From IMG/VR virus record IMGVR_UViG_3300009168_000076, positions 1 through 38,136 of that record: a stretch of 38,136 nt of DNA, one strand, 5' to 3'. Shown here one piece after another: positions 1 to 7,909 of this stretch. Origin of the DNA: a virus. A program made the position numbers and the translations under genes. Numbering within the stretch: the first letter of the stretch is position 1; each line of letters opens with the position of its first letter. The notes under the pieces are model-generated. The model did no database searches. It saw only the letters and a program-made list of their open reading frames with translations, and had not been told where the DNA came from.

Positions 1-36
1 ACCATCCAGGGAATTTTTTGCCCTTTGGATCAGACA

Positions 37-53
37 CATATTTCCAGAATATG
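37..53. promoter_or_regulatory. 17-bp inverted repeat upstream of terminase
   Basis: A perfect inverted repeat, CATATT-TCCAG-AATATG, lies just before the terminase small-subunit gene in an AT-rich leader. It could be an operator or a packaging-site element; nothing else in the sequence decides between them. The leader also holds the ribosome-binding site GGAGG a few bases before the ATG at 73. Confidence 0.35.
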
Positions 54-72
54 AAAAATCACTGGAGGTTCG

Positions 73-453
73 ATGGGAAGAAAGAGGCACACGCCGACCG
101 CCGACCAACGGCGGCAGGTTGAGACCATGGCAGGTTATGGAATTCGCGAGGCGGACATCGCGGGTGTCATGGGCATTGATCCGAAGACACTCAGCCTTCA
201 CTACCGGGACGAGCTCGATCTTGGGCACGTTAGGACCAACACGCAAGTAGCTGACAACCTGTTCAAGATCGCGACCGGCACCGGGCGTGAGGCGGTCACC
301 GCGGCGATTTTCTGGCTGAAGGTGCGCGCCGGTTGGTCCGAGTATGCGCCGTCGCCATCGCCATTGCCGCCTCCGCTCGGCAAGAAGGAGCAGGCGACGA
401 TCGACGCGGTCAAGAGCGCCGATGGCACCGAGTGGGTCACGCTGGTGCACTGA
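73..453 (+). CDS. terS: terminase small subunit
   Basis: This is a 126-residue DNA-binding subunit of the packaging motor, which recognises phage DNA and hands it to the large subunit. Residues about 10-45 form a helix-turn-helix-like segment (DQRRQVETMAGYG, then EADIAGVMGIDPKTL) of the kind found in small terminases and resolvases. The rest is a short helical region and a proline-rich linker (SPSPLPPPLG). The start is backed by GGAGG seven bases upstream. The stop overlaps the next start as TGATG, typical of a terS-terL pair. Identity rests on the HTH plus position immediately before the large subunit; sequence signatures of small terminases are weak. Confidence 0.82.
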   Translation: MGRKRHTPTADQRRQVETMAGYGIREADIAGVMGIDPKTLSLHYRDELDLGHVRTNTQVADNLFKIATGTGREAVTAAIFWLKVRAGWSEYAPSPSPLPPPLGKKEQATIDAVKSADGTEWVTLVH

Positions 454-2141
454 TGCTCGACCTGTCGTGTGCGGACTGGGGCGAGCGCATTCGCAATCTG
501 CGCTCGCTGGTCCCGCCGGCGGCGCACAGCATCAACGCGGCCGAGACCGCGCGCGCGACCAGGATCTTCGACAAGCTGCGGCTGCCGGACGTGCCGGGCA
601 CGCCGGCGCTGGCGGATGCCGCCGGCGCGTGGTTTCGCGAGATCGTCGGCGTGCTGCTCGGCGCCGTCGACACGGAGACCGGCGAGCGGGTGATCCGCGA
701 GCTGTTCCTCTTGGCGGCGAAGAAATCGAGCAAGACGTCCTACGGTGCGGCGCTGATGATGACGGCGCTGTTGATGAACAAGCGGCCGCGCGCCGAGTTC
801 TTGCTGGTGGCGCCGACGCAGGCGGTGGCCGACCTGGCGTTCATGCAGGCGGCCGGCATGACGCAGATCGATCCGGACGGGTTCCTGCAGAAGCGGATGC
901 TGGTGCAAGAGCATCTGAAGTGCATCACGGATCGTAGGACCAAGGCGCAGTTGAAGATCAAGACGTTCGACACGAGCGTGCTGACCGGCGTCAAGCCGGC
1001 GGGCGTGCTGATCGACGAGCTGCATGAGATTTCGCGCAACGCGAAGGCCGCCCGGATCATCGGCCAGATCCGCGGCGGGCTATTGCCGATCCCGGAGGCG
1101 TTCCTGGCGTTCATCACGACGCAAAGCGACGAGCCGCCGGCGGGCGCGTTCCGGGCCGAGCTGAACATGGCGCGCGCGATCCGCGACGGGTTGGCCGGCG
1201 CGGCGGGCGCCGCGATGTTGCCGGTGCTGTACGAGTTTCCGCCGGACATCGCGAAGGACCGGCAGCAGTGGCAGAATCCGGCGCACTGGCCGATGGTGAC
1301 GCCGAACCTCGGGAAGTCGATCACCATCGACCGGCTGGTCGCGGACTACGAGACCGCCACCTACAAGGGCGAGGAGGAGATCCGGCGCTGGGCCTCGCAG
1401 CATCTCAACATCGAGATGGGCATCGGGTTCACGACCGACCGTTGGGCGGGCGCGGACTTCTGGGAGGAGGCGCAGGATGCGGCGCTGACGCTCGAGGAGA
1501 TACTGATCCGGTGCGAGGTGGTGGTGGTCGGGATTGACGGAGGTGGGCTCGACGACCTGTTCGGGGTCGCCGTGCTCGGGCGCTGCCGCGAGACGCTCGA
1601 CTGGCTGTGCTGGACGCATGCGTGGTGTCATCGGAGCGTGCTCGAACGGCGCAAGTCGATCGCGGCACGGCTGGTGCAGGCGCAGGCGGCCGGTGAACTG
1701 ACAATTGTCGAGCACGCGAAGCAGGACATTGAGGAGATCGTCGAGCTGATTGCCGAAATCCGGGACAAGAAGCTGCTGGCGTGCGTGGCGGTCGATCCCG
1801 CGGGCCTGGGCGAGTTCATCGAGGCGTTGCGCGCGATCAAGATCACGCAGGAGGGCGAGCAAGTCGTCGGCGCGCCGCAAGGCTATCAGCTTATGAACGC
1901 GATCAAGACGGCCGAGCGCAAGGTCGAGAACGGCACGCTCAAACACGCGCCAAACGCGCTGATGGACTGGTGCGTGGGCAATGTGAAGATCGAGCCGACG
2001 GCGACGGCGATCCGGGCGACCAAGCAGAGCGCGGGCGACGCCAAGATCGATCCGTGGATGGCACTGATGGACGCGGTCACGGTGATGGTGCGCGATCCGA
2101 AGCCGCAGCGCGATCCCGAGTATCAGTTGTTCTTTGCGTGA
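453..2141 (+). CDS. terL: terminase large subunit
   Basis: This 562-residue protein is the ATPase and nuclease that cuts concatemers and pumps DNA into the prohead. The N-terminal ATPase has a Walker A-like loop, AAKKSSKTS (about 88-96), a deviant P-loop usual in this family, and a Walker B, VLIDELHE (about 185-192). The nuclease half shows the acidic residues of an RNase H-like site: GIDGGG (D362), VAVDPAG (D448) and KIDPWMALMD (D533/D540). The frame is open further upstream to 333, but the ATG at 453 overlaps the small-subunit stop (TGATG) and gives the expected length. Likely Terminase_1-type (HK97-like phages). Confidence 0.95.
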   Translation: MLDLSCADWGERIRNLRSLVPPAAHSINAAETARATRIFDKLRLPDVPGTPALADAAGAWFREIVGVLLGAVDTETGERVIRELFLLAAKKSSKTSYGAALMMTALLMNKRPRAEFLLVAPTQAVADLAFMQAAGMTQIDPDGFLQKRMLVQEHLKCITDRRTKAQLKIKTFDTSVLTGVKPAGVLIDELHEISRNAKAARIIGQIRGGLLPIPEAFLAFITTQSDEPPAGAFRAELNMARAIRDGLAGAAGAAMLPVLYEFPPDIAKDRQQWQNPAHWPMVTPNLGKSITIDRLVADYETATYKGEEEIRRWASQHLNIEMGIGFTTDRWAGADFWEEAQDAALTLEEILIRCEVVVVGIDGGGLDDLFGVAVLGRCRETLDWLCWTHAWCHRSVLERRKSIAARLVQAQAAGELTIVEHAKQDIEEIVELIAEIRDKKLLACVAVDPAGLGEFIEALRAIKITQEGEQVVGAPQGYQLMNAIKTAERKVENGTLKHAPNALMDWCVGNVKIEPTATAIRATKQSAGDAKIDPWMALMDAVTVMVRDPKPQRDPEYQLFFA

Positions 2142-2180
2142 GTGAGTTTAACCAGGCAACCAAAAAAGGAGCAAATTGCC

Positions 2181-2372
2181 ATGGCACAGCAAGAAGGTGG
2201 ACAAGGACAAGGCGGCCAGCACGGTCAATATCAGGGCAAGAACATCCGCAACATGCGTGACGCGCGAAAGGGCGATCAGGGCTTTGCGGATGGCCAGGAC
2301 CAGGTTGTTGTCACGCTCGAGGACGGCACCGAAAAGGTCGTCAAGCGCAGCGAAGTTCAAGAGCGGCGCTAA
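2181..2372 (+). CDS. small Gly/Gln-rich phage protein
   Basis: This 63-residue hydrophilic protein has a glycine- and glutamine-rich N-terminus (QQEGGQGQGGQHGQ) and an acidic-basic C-terminal segment (VVVTLEDGTEKVVKRSEV) that looks like a small beta-hairpin. The ATG at 2181 is chosen because AAAGGAG precedes it by eight bases. The same frame is open from 2142 with no ribosome-binding site. It lies between the terminase and the capsid genes, where small virion or scaffold accessory proteins are common, but I recognise no family. Confidence 0.65.
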   Translation: MAQQEGGQGQGGQHGQYQGKNIRNMRDARKGDQGFADGQDQVVVTLEDGTEKVVKRSEVQERR

Positions 2373-2392
2373 GCCGGAAGTGCGTAGAGTGG

Positions 2393-2410
2393 TGGGGGCT
2401 TACGCCCCCA
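2393..2410. terminator. hairpin between convergent genes
   Basis: A 7-bp perfect stem, TGGGGGC-TTAC-GCCCCCA, sits where the + strand gene ending at 2372 meets the - strand gene ending at 2400. The loop contains the TAA stop of the antisense gene. There is no U-tract on either strand, so termination efficiency is uncertain. It could serve both directions. Confidence 0.45.
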
Positions 2411-2567
2411 GTGCTCGTTCCCTGGCCTTGAGGCCGTCCCAGTGGCCCCGGTCGATGGCCTGCTGCTCGAACTGGTTCCTGGCGGCTGGAAGGCTCCAGC
2501 CATTGAATGCGGCGCAATGTGCATCGAGGTAGGCGCCGGTCTGCTTGATGGGGTCTTGCTTGGTCAT
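2400..2567 (-). CDS. antisense small protein (moron candidate)
   Basis: This 55-residue protein starts MTKQDPIKQTGAYLDAHCAA and is encoded against the late operon. The ATG at 2567 has AAGGAA about nine bases upstream, and a sigma70-like promoter lies a little further out (2596-2623). It has no signal peptide or helix-turn-helix that I can see, and I do not recognise the family. Its orientation, own promoter and flanking hairpin fit a cargo gene expressed from the prophage independently of lytic transcription. Confidence 0.62.
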   Translation of the reverse strand: MTKQDPIKQTGAYLDAHCAAFNGWSLPAARNQFEQQAIDRGHWDGLKARERALGA

Positions 2568-2595
2568 GTCCGTGTTCCTTCGTTCCAATACTTGT

Positions 2596-2623
2596 AATGT
2601 ACTTTGATTTACCAAGTAGTCAA
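2596..2623 (-). promoter_or_regulatory. sigma70-like promoter for the antisense gene
   Basis: On the - strand TTGACT (2623-2618) is followed after 16 bases by TACATT (2601-2596), in an AT-rich stretch that contrasts with the GC-rich surroundings. A 6-bp inverted repeat, TACTTG/CAAGTA (2589-2594 and 2613-2618), brackets the promoter core and could be a repressor site. The prediction is by eye only. Confidence 0.5.
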
Positions 2624-2683
2624 TGTATTTCAGTAGTATTTGCGCGTTATTATTTGGACAACGTAGAGCAGGCAAGTAAAGCA

Positions 2684-2776
2684 ATGGCCGACCGCGACGT
2701 GGTGATAGCGACGGGCCTCGCCGCGCTCATCGCCGCCGTGGCAATCGTGTTCGCCGTCGTGATGTTCCGGTTCTGA
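2684..2776 (+). CDS. 30-residue single-helix membrane peptide
   Basis: A short open frame begins MADRDVVIATGLAALIAAVA and continues as an unbroken hydrophobic stretch to a final FRF. It is a typical single transmembrane helix with a charged N-terminal tail. It ends 14 bases before the protease-capsid gene, in the same direction. A weak purine-rich GAGCAGGCAAG lies upstream. Function is unknown. It could be a real small membrane protein or a chance frame in the leader. Confidence 0.42.
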   Translation: MADRDVVIATGLAALIAAVAIVFAVVMFRF

Positions 2777-2790
2777 AAAGGCCAACCGCC

Positions 2791-4749
2791 ATGCTCAACA
2801 GGGCTTATTCGATCCTCACTGTGAAAGCGGTAGAGGATGATCAGCGCATCATTACGGGCACGGCCACAACACCTGAACCTGACAGAATCGGGGACATTAT
2901 CGAGCCGCTTGGCGTAAACTACAAAAACCCGCTTCCGCTTTTGCACCATCACAAGTCCGACAAACCTATCGGCACGGTTACGTTTGATAAACCTACCGAG
3001 GACGGAATTACCTTTAAAGCGCGAATACCTCACGTCGCAGAACCGCCTTCTCTGAAAGATCGCGTAGACACAGCCTGGGCAGAAGTGAAGGCCGGGTTGG
3101 TGCGCGGCGTGTCGATCGGGTTTCGACCACTTGAGCACGCGATGCTCAAGGATGGAGGAATTCGTTTCATTGAAACCGAAGTCGTAGAGCTGAGCTTGGT
3201 AAGTGTGCCGGCAAATGCTTCGGCCACAATTCACACCATCAAATCTCTCGACACCGCGCAGCGGGCCGCGCCTGGCCGCATGCCACGCGCTGTCGTGCAT
3301 CTCAACCCACCCGGCGCCTCGGGACGAACATCAGCCCAGGAGGGCGCCATGAAGACTATTGCAGAGCAAATAACCGCGCTGGAAGCGAAGCGGATGGCGA
3401 GTGCCACCCGCATGGAAGCCGTGATGCAGAAGACGTTGGACGAGGATCGCACCTCGGACACGGCCGAGCAGGACGAGTTCGACAAGCTGTCCGGCGAGGT
3501 CGAGGCGATCGACAAGGACCTGGTCCGCTTGCGCCAGGTCGAGAAAGCCAAGGCGTTCACGGCTCGGCCGGTGACCAAAGCCAGCACCGCGCAGGAAGGC
3601 TCCGACGCGCGCGGCTCCTCGATCATCGTCAAGCCGCAGCCGAGGCTGGAGCCGGGACAGCTGTTTGCCCAAAAGGTTAAGTGCTTGGCCTTGTCACAGA
3701 AGGTGTTTCGTCCCGCGGCCGATCTTGCTGTGGAAATGTACGGCCCCGACAGTGCCATCGTCGGTGAGTTTACCAAAACCGCCGTCCCGGCCGGCTCGAC
3801 GATCAGCGGCAACTGGGCCGCCAACCTGTACAGCGCGGAGAGCGCCGCGGTTGCTGCTTTTCTGGAATATTTGCGGCCGATGACCATCCTTGGCCGCTTC
3901 GGCACGGGCGGCATTCCCGCGCTGCGGTCGGTGATGTTCAATACGCCGATCGTTACGCAGACCGGTGGCGGTGCCGGCTACTGGGTTGGCGAAGGCAAGG
4001 CCAAGCCGCTGACCTCGTTCAACTTCGCGCGCACGACACTTCCGCCAACCAAGGTCGCCAACATCTGCGCGCTCACCGACGAGTCGATTCGCTTCAGCAA
4101 TCCGAAGTCGGACATCATCGTTCGCGACAGCCTGGCACAAGCCTTACGGGAACGGCTGGACATCGATTTTATCAATCCAGCGAAAACCGCGGTGTCGGGT
4201 GTCTCGCCGGCCTCGATCACCAACGGTGCTGCCACGGTGGTGTCGTCGGGCGATGATGCCGACGACATCCGGCTCGATATCCGATCGCTCTACGCCAAGT
4301 TCGCTGCGGCCAATAATCCAATCTCGAGCGGCGTCTGGATCATGTCTTCGAACAATGCGGTTGCCTTGGCAATGATGACCAACCCGTTGGGACAGCATGA
4401 GTTCAATGGCATGAGCATGACCGGCGGCACGCTTAACGGTATGCCGGTGATTGCCAGCGATTACATCACCAAGGCGATGAACATCGTCGTGCTTGTCAAC
4501 GCCTCGGACATCTTCGTGGCGGACGATGGTGACATCCAGATCGATGCCAGCCGCGAAGCCTCGCTCGAAATGTCGGATGCGCCGGCGCATGACTCGATCA
4601 CGCCGACCGGTGCATCGTTAGTATCGGCCTTTCAGACCAACAGCGTTTTTATACGCGCCGAGCGTATAATCAACTGGATGCGTGGACGGACCCAGTCGGT
4701 TGCGTATCTGACCAGCGCCGATTGGGGCGGCCCGGTTCACACCGCGTGA
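2791..4749 (+). CDS. prohead protease-major capsid protein fusion
   Basis: This 652-residue polyprotein combines two HK97-type morphogenesis genes. Residues 1 to about 155 are a peptidase family S78 (U35) prohead protease: HHH (52-54) supplies the catalytic histidine, VRGVSIGF the nucleophile Ser108, and ELSLVSVPANA the usual end of the domain. After a Pro/Gly/Ala-rich linker, residues 187-652 are a Phage_capsid-type major capsid protein with a coiled-coil delta domain (about 187-245) followed by the shell fold. An in-frame ATG at 3349 (Met187) is preceded by AGGAGGG five bases upstream. Capsid protein may therefore also be made on its own. The protease half uses more AT-rich codons than the capsid half. 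Confidence 0.93.
   Translation: MLNRAYSILTVKAVEDDQRIITGTATTPEPDRIGDIIEPLGVNYKNPLPLLHHHKSDKPIGTVTFDKPTEDGITFKARIPHVAEPPSLKDRVDTAWAEVKAGLVRGVSIGFRPLEHAMLKDGGIRFIETEVVELSLVSVPANASATIHTIKSLDTAQRAAPGRMPRAVVHLNPPGASGRTSAQEGAMKTIAEQITALEAKRMASATRMEAVMQKTLDEDRTSDTAEQDEFDKLSGEVEAIDKDLVRLRQVEKAKAFTARPVTKASTAQEGSDARGSSIIVKPQPRLEPGQLFAQKVKCLALSQKVFRPAADLAVEMYGPDSAIVGEFTKTAVPAGSTISGNWAANLYSAESAAVAAFLEYLRPMTILGRFGTGGIPALRSVMFNTPIVTQTGGGAGYWVGEGKAKPLTSFNFARTTLPPTKVANICALTDESIRFSNPKSDIIVRDSLAQALRERLDIDFINPAKTAVSGVSPASITNGAATVVSSGDDADDIRLDIRSLYAKFAAANNPISSGVWIMSSNNAVALAMMTNPLGQHEFNGMSMTGGTLNGMPVIASDYITKAMNIVVLVNASDIFVADDGDIQIDASREASLEMSDAPAHDSITPTGASLVSAFQTNSVFIRAERIINWMRGRTQSVAYLTSADWGGPVHTA
3337..3351 (+). 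promoter_or_regulatory. internal ribosome-binding site and start for the capsid domain
   Basis: CAGGAGGGCGCCATG lies in frame inside the protease-capsid gene, exactly where the delta domain of the capsid protein begins (MKTIAEQITALE). The near-consensus Shine-Dalgarno and spacing suggest that a 466-residue capsid protein is translated separately, giving excess capsid over protease fusion. Confidence 0.6.
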
Positions 4750-4757
4750 GGACATCA

Positions 4758-4770
4758 GGCGTTAGACGCC
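4758..4770 (+). terminator. hairpin after the capsid gene
   Basis: GGCGT-TAG-ACGCC forms a 5-bp stem, extendable with a bulge through CAG/CTG, in the 34-base gap after the capsid stop. There is no U-tract. It may attenuate read-through or protect the capsid mRNA end; it may also mean nothing. Confidence 0.3.
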
Positions 4771-4783
4771 GTCTGGAAGGCTT

Positions 4784-5143
4784 ATGCCGATGACAAAAAT
4801 GCGCCGGTTGACGGCGGTCAAGCCGCACAAGTACGGCACGCGGCACCTGACCGCCGGCGACGAGTACGAGGTGCCGGCGCGGCATGCGCTTGCGCTCCTC
4901 GCCAGCAAGAAGGCGCGCTATGCGGCGGAGGCTTCGCCTCGTCCTCCCGGCAAGTCTCCGCCGCAGTCGTTGCCACCGGCTCCGATGCCAGAGCCGGTGG
5001 TGGCGGCGCGGATGGAGACCAAACTCGATCCGCTCGACGATCTGCGTGCGCAAGCGCACCGGCTCGGCATCGAGATCGACAAGCGCTGGGGTACGATCCG
5101 GCTGCAGCACGAGATCTCGAAGGTTTCACGGGAAACCCGCTAG
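4784..5143 (+). CDS. head-associated protein with C-terminal HeH/SAP-like helix pair
   Basis: The 119 residues fall in three parts: a basic N-terminal segment resembling a small beta domain (VKPHKYGTRHLTAGDEYEVPARHALALLASKKARY, given here only as a location, about 13-47), a proline-rich linker (about 52-74), and a short helix-extended-helix-like C-terminus (DLRAQAHRLGIEIDKRWG). Such proteins commonly follow the capsid gene in alphaproteobacterial phages, but the role is not established. The TAG stop overlaps the GTG start of the portal gene (TAGTG), indicating translational coupling. An alternative start two codons downstream (MTKMRR) is possible. Confidence 0.62.
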   Translation: MPMTKMRRLTAVKPHKYGTRHLTAGDEYEVPARHALALLASKKARYAAEASPRPPGKSPPQSLPPAPMPEPVVAARMETKLDPLDDLRAQAHRLGIEIDKRWGTIRLQHEISKVSRETR

Positions 5144-6528
5144 TGCGCATTTTCGGCTTGCCGATCCCGTTCACCGGGGAGAAGCAGAAGGCGTTGAGTT
5201 CTGTCTCGGAGGGCCGCGGTGGCTGGTTCCCGATCATCCGCGAACCGTTCGCCGGGGCCTGGCAGCGCAACGTCTCGATCAACACCGACACGGCGTCGAG
5301 CTTCCATGCCGACTTCGCATGCAAGACTTTGATCGCGCGCGACATCGCCAAGCTGCGCGTCAAGCTGGTCGAAAAGGACAGCAATGACATTTGGAGCGAG
5401 ACAACGAACCCGGCGTACTCGCCCGTGCTGCGCCAGCCGAACGACTACCAGACCCACAACCAGTTTTTCGAATGCTGGGTGCTGTCGAAACTGAGCCGCG
5501 GCAATGCGTACATTCTCAAGGTGCGCGACAACCGCCAGGTCGTGACCGACTTGCACGTCCTCGATCCGACGCGGGTGCAGCCACTGGTGTCCGACGACGG
5601 CAGCGTGTTCTACCGGCTCAGTAGCGACAATCTCGCCGGCATCGGCGACATCATCGTGCCGGCGCGCGAGATCATCCACGACAGAATGAACTGCCTGTTC
5701 CATCCGCTGTGCGGCACGCCGCCGGTGTTTGCCAGCGGCTTGTCCTCGATGCTCGGCCTCAATGCGCAAAGGGCATCGACGCTGCTGTTCGAGAACTCGT
5801 CAACGCCTGGCGGCATCATCACCGCGCCCGGCGAGATCAGCGACGTCCAGCAGACGCGGTTCAAGGAGCAATGGGAAGCCCGCTTCGGTGGCGCCAACTA
5901 TGGTCGCGTTGCCGTGCTGGGCGGCGGTCTGAAATATGAAAAGGTCTCGATGACCCATGTTGAGGGTCAGTTGATTGAGAACCTGAAATGGTCGGCCGAG
6001 GTGGTGTGCTCGGTCTACCATGTCCCGCCCTACAAGGTCGGCGTCGGCGCGTTGCCCTCCTACAACAACGTGCAGGCGCTCAACGTCGAGTATTATTCGC
6101 AAGCGCTGCAAAGCCACATCGAGGAGATCGAGGAGCTGCTCGACTATGCGCTCGGCCTCGGCGGCAGCGATCTCGGAACAGAGTTCGACACCGAGACACT
6201 GCTGCGCATGGATACCGTGACGCTGGTCACCTCGATCCGCGACGCCGTCGGCGCTGGCGTCATGTCGCCGAACGAAGGCCGCGGCAAGCTCGACCTCAAG
6301 CCGGTCGACGGCGGCGAGTCGCCGTACTTGCAGCAGCAGAATTATTCGCTCGCGGCCCTGGCCAAACGCGACGCGCAAGACGATCCGTTCAAGCCGAATG
6401 CTCCGCCGGCTCCACCATCTCCGCCGCCCGATGGCAGCGCGGCCAAGCCGCCAAATGAGGAACAGCTTGCGGATGTGCCGAAGCAGTTTCATCGGGCGCT
6501 GCAAGCCGTGTATCGCGAGGCCGCGTGA
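5143..6528 (+). CDS. portal protein
   Basis: This 461-residue protein forms the dodecameric vertex through which DNA enters and leaves the capsid. It matches HK97-type portals (Phage_portal): an early helical region with ACKTLIARDIAKLRVKLVEK, a QPNDYQTHNQFFECWVLSKL segment, GNAYILKV, and the conserved stem/crown part with VYHVPPYKVGVG and NNVQALNVEYYSQAL. A proline-rich tail (NAPPAPPSPPPDG) precedes a short terminal helix. The start is GTG, overlapping the preceding stop. The position between capsid and connector genes agrees. Confidence 0.93.
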   Translation: MRIFGLPIPFTGEKQKALSSVSEGRGGWFPIIREPFAGAWQRNVSINTDTASSFHADFACKTLIARDIAKLRVKLVEKDSNDIWSETTNPAYSPVLRQPNDYQTHNQFFECWVLSKLSRGNAYILKVRDNRQVVTDLHVLDPTRVQPLVSDDGSVFYRLSSDNLAGIGDIIVPAREIIHDRMNCLFHPLCGTPPVFASGLSSMLGLNAQRASTLLFENSSTPGGIITAPGEISDVQQTRFKEQWEARFGGANYGRVAVLGGGLKYEKVSMTHVEGQLIENLKWSAEVVCSVYHVPPYKVGVGALPSYNNVQALNVEYYSQALQSHIEEIEELLDYALGLGGSDLGTEFDTETLLRMDTVTLVTSIRDAVGAGVMSPNEGRGKLDLKPVDGGESPYLQQQNYSLAALAKRDAQDDPFKPNAPPAPPSPPPDGSAAKPPNEEQLADVPKQFHRALQAVYREAA

Positions 6529-7286
6529 TGGACGACAGAATGATTCAGGCCTTGGCAAAAGGCCTGGTCCCGTTCGTGAACGAGGTCGTAGGCGCGGTCG
6601 TCGCGCCGCTCATTGCGCGCCTCGTCGCCATTGAGGCGCGGCCGGTCCAGAAGGGCGACGCCGGTGAGCCGGGGCCGGTCGGAGAGCGAGGGATCGATGG
6701 ATCGCAAGGCGAACGTGGTCTTCCTGGACCCGAAGGTCCGATCGGGCCGAAAGGCGATGCCGGTGAAAAAGGGGCGCAAGGCGAGAGAGGAACCGATGGA
6801 ATTCCAGGTCCTCCTGGGCCGGAAGGGCAACGTGGTGTTCAAGGCGATCCTGGGCCGCAAGCTACTCAAGGCCCTCCTGGGGAAAAAGGCGACAAGGGAG
6901 ATCCTGGACGCGATGGCCGGGACGCCGCTGACCTTGCGTTGCTACGGAGCTACATCGTCGAGCAGGTCACGGCAGAGATCGCCGGCGTCTTCGAAAAGGC
7001 CGCGTTCACCTCGGCGGATCTCGGCCGCACGCTGAACGCGGCGCTCGGCGGCAAAACCCACGAGATCAAGACCGCCATTCCGCTTGATGCCGGCGTCTGG
7101 ACCGAGCGCGCCTATGTGGCCGGCGATACGGTCAGCCACGGCGGGTCGATGTTCATCGCGCAGGCCGATACCAGCGAGAAGCCCGGCAAGTCGGACCACT
7201 GGCGGCTCGCCGTCAAGCGCGGCGCCGACGGCCGTGACTTCCGGCCGGACGACAAGCGCGCGCTCGAGCCGGTCAGGTTCAAGTAG
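6528..7286 (+). CDS. collagen-like virion protein with carbohydrate-binding C-terminus
   Basis: The product is 252 residues. An N-terminal amphipathic helix (about 1-40) is followed by roughly thirty Gly-X-Y triplets (about 43-134) with one slip (QATQGP). Then come a helical segment and a C-terminal module with the aromatic/Gly spacing of CBM5/12-type binding domains (VWTERAYVAGDTVSHGG, then HWRLAVKRG). Such proteins trimerise through the collagen helix and usually decorate capsids or serve as fibres. The ATG at 6528 overlaps the portal stop (TGATG). A GTG one codon upstream is also possible. Its place next to portal and connector suggests a head or neck fibre, which is inference. Confidence 0.82.
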   Translation: MDDRMIQALAKGLVPFVNEVVGAVVAPLIARLVAIEARPVQKGDAGEPGPVGERGIDGSQGERGLPGPEGPIGPKGDAGEKGAQGERGTDGIPGPPGPEGQRGVQGDPGPQATQGPPGEKGDKGDPGRDGRDAADLALLRSYIVEQVTAEIAGVFEKAAFTSADLGRTLNAALGGKTHEIKTAIPLDAGVWTERAYVAGDTVSHGGSMFIAQADTSEKPGKSDHWRLAVKRGADGRDFRPDDKRALEPVRFK

Positions 7287-7288
7287 CG

Positions 7289-7909
7289 ATGCACTCGATC
7301 TTCGAGATCGTCGACGAGGCGACCGACAGCGCCGGCCCCGACCTCGTCAGTCTCGCCGACCTCAAGCTCGCGCTCGGCATCGAGGGCAGCGCGGACGACG
7401 CGGCGCTGCAGGCGGCTATCACGTTTCAATCACGGCTTATTGCGGAATATTGCGACCGACGCTTTGGACGGGCGGAATGCCTGGAAACGTTTACCTTCGA
7501 TCGCAACGAAATCATGCCGGCGCGGCAGGCGTTGACGCTGTCTCTCTATCCGGTGGTCGAGGTGCTCGAGATCTCGACACTGGGCGCCACCGCGGCCGAC
7601 TACGAGTTCGATCCGCCGACCGGGCGCCTCTGGATGCCGGACGGCGCCTGGGAGAACAAGATCGCGGTCGCCTATTCGGGCGGCTACGATCTGCCGGAAG
7701 AGGCACCGGCCAGGCTCGCCAAGGCAGTCATCGAGGCGGTGTTCGAAGTCAGGTCATCCGGTGGGCGCGACCCGAGCATCCGCGACATCAGCCACGGCGA
7801 TACGCGGATCAGTTACTTCACCTCGGCGACGGCAACGGCGAATTCCGGGTTTCTGTCGGCACCGGTGGTCGATCTCATCCGGCCGTTCCGGCGGCTGGGT
7901 GTCGCATGA
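7289..7909 (+). CDS. head-tail connector (gp6-like)
   Basis: This 206-residue protein belongs to the head-tail connector/DNA-packaging family that forms a ring under the portal. The N-terminal LADLKLALGIEGSADDAALQ is the hallmark of the family, followed by helices ending in EYCDRRFGR. The middle region is beta-rich (YPVVEVLEIS, DYEFDPPTGRLWMP, VAYSGGY), and PARLAKAVIEAVFEVRS is the final helix. It starts three bases after the preceding stop without a clear Shine-Dalgarno, so coupling is likely. Confidence 0.85.
   Translation: MHSIFEIVDEATDSAGPDLVSLADLKLALGIEGSADDAALQAAITFQSRLIAEYCDRRFGRAECLETFTFDRNEIMPARQALTLSLYPVVEVLEISTLGATAADYEFDPPTGRLWMPDGAWENKIAVAYSGGYDLPEEAPARLAKAVIEAVFEVRSSGGRDPSIRDISHGDTRISYFTSATATANSGFLSAPVVDLIRPFRRLGVA

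Noticed and set aside
333-452. Upstream extension of the terminase large-subunit frame
   Set aside because: It overlaps the small subunit with low-quality sequence. The TGATG junction at 453 gives the natural start.
201-1025. Long antisense Arg/His-rich frames opposite the terminase
   Set aside because: They are shadows of GC-rich coding DNA: odd composition, no ribosome-binding site, and the + strand frame has clear terminase motifs.
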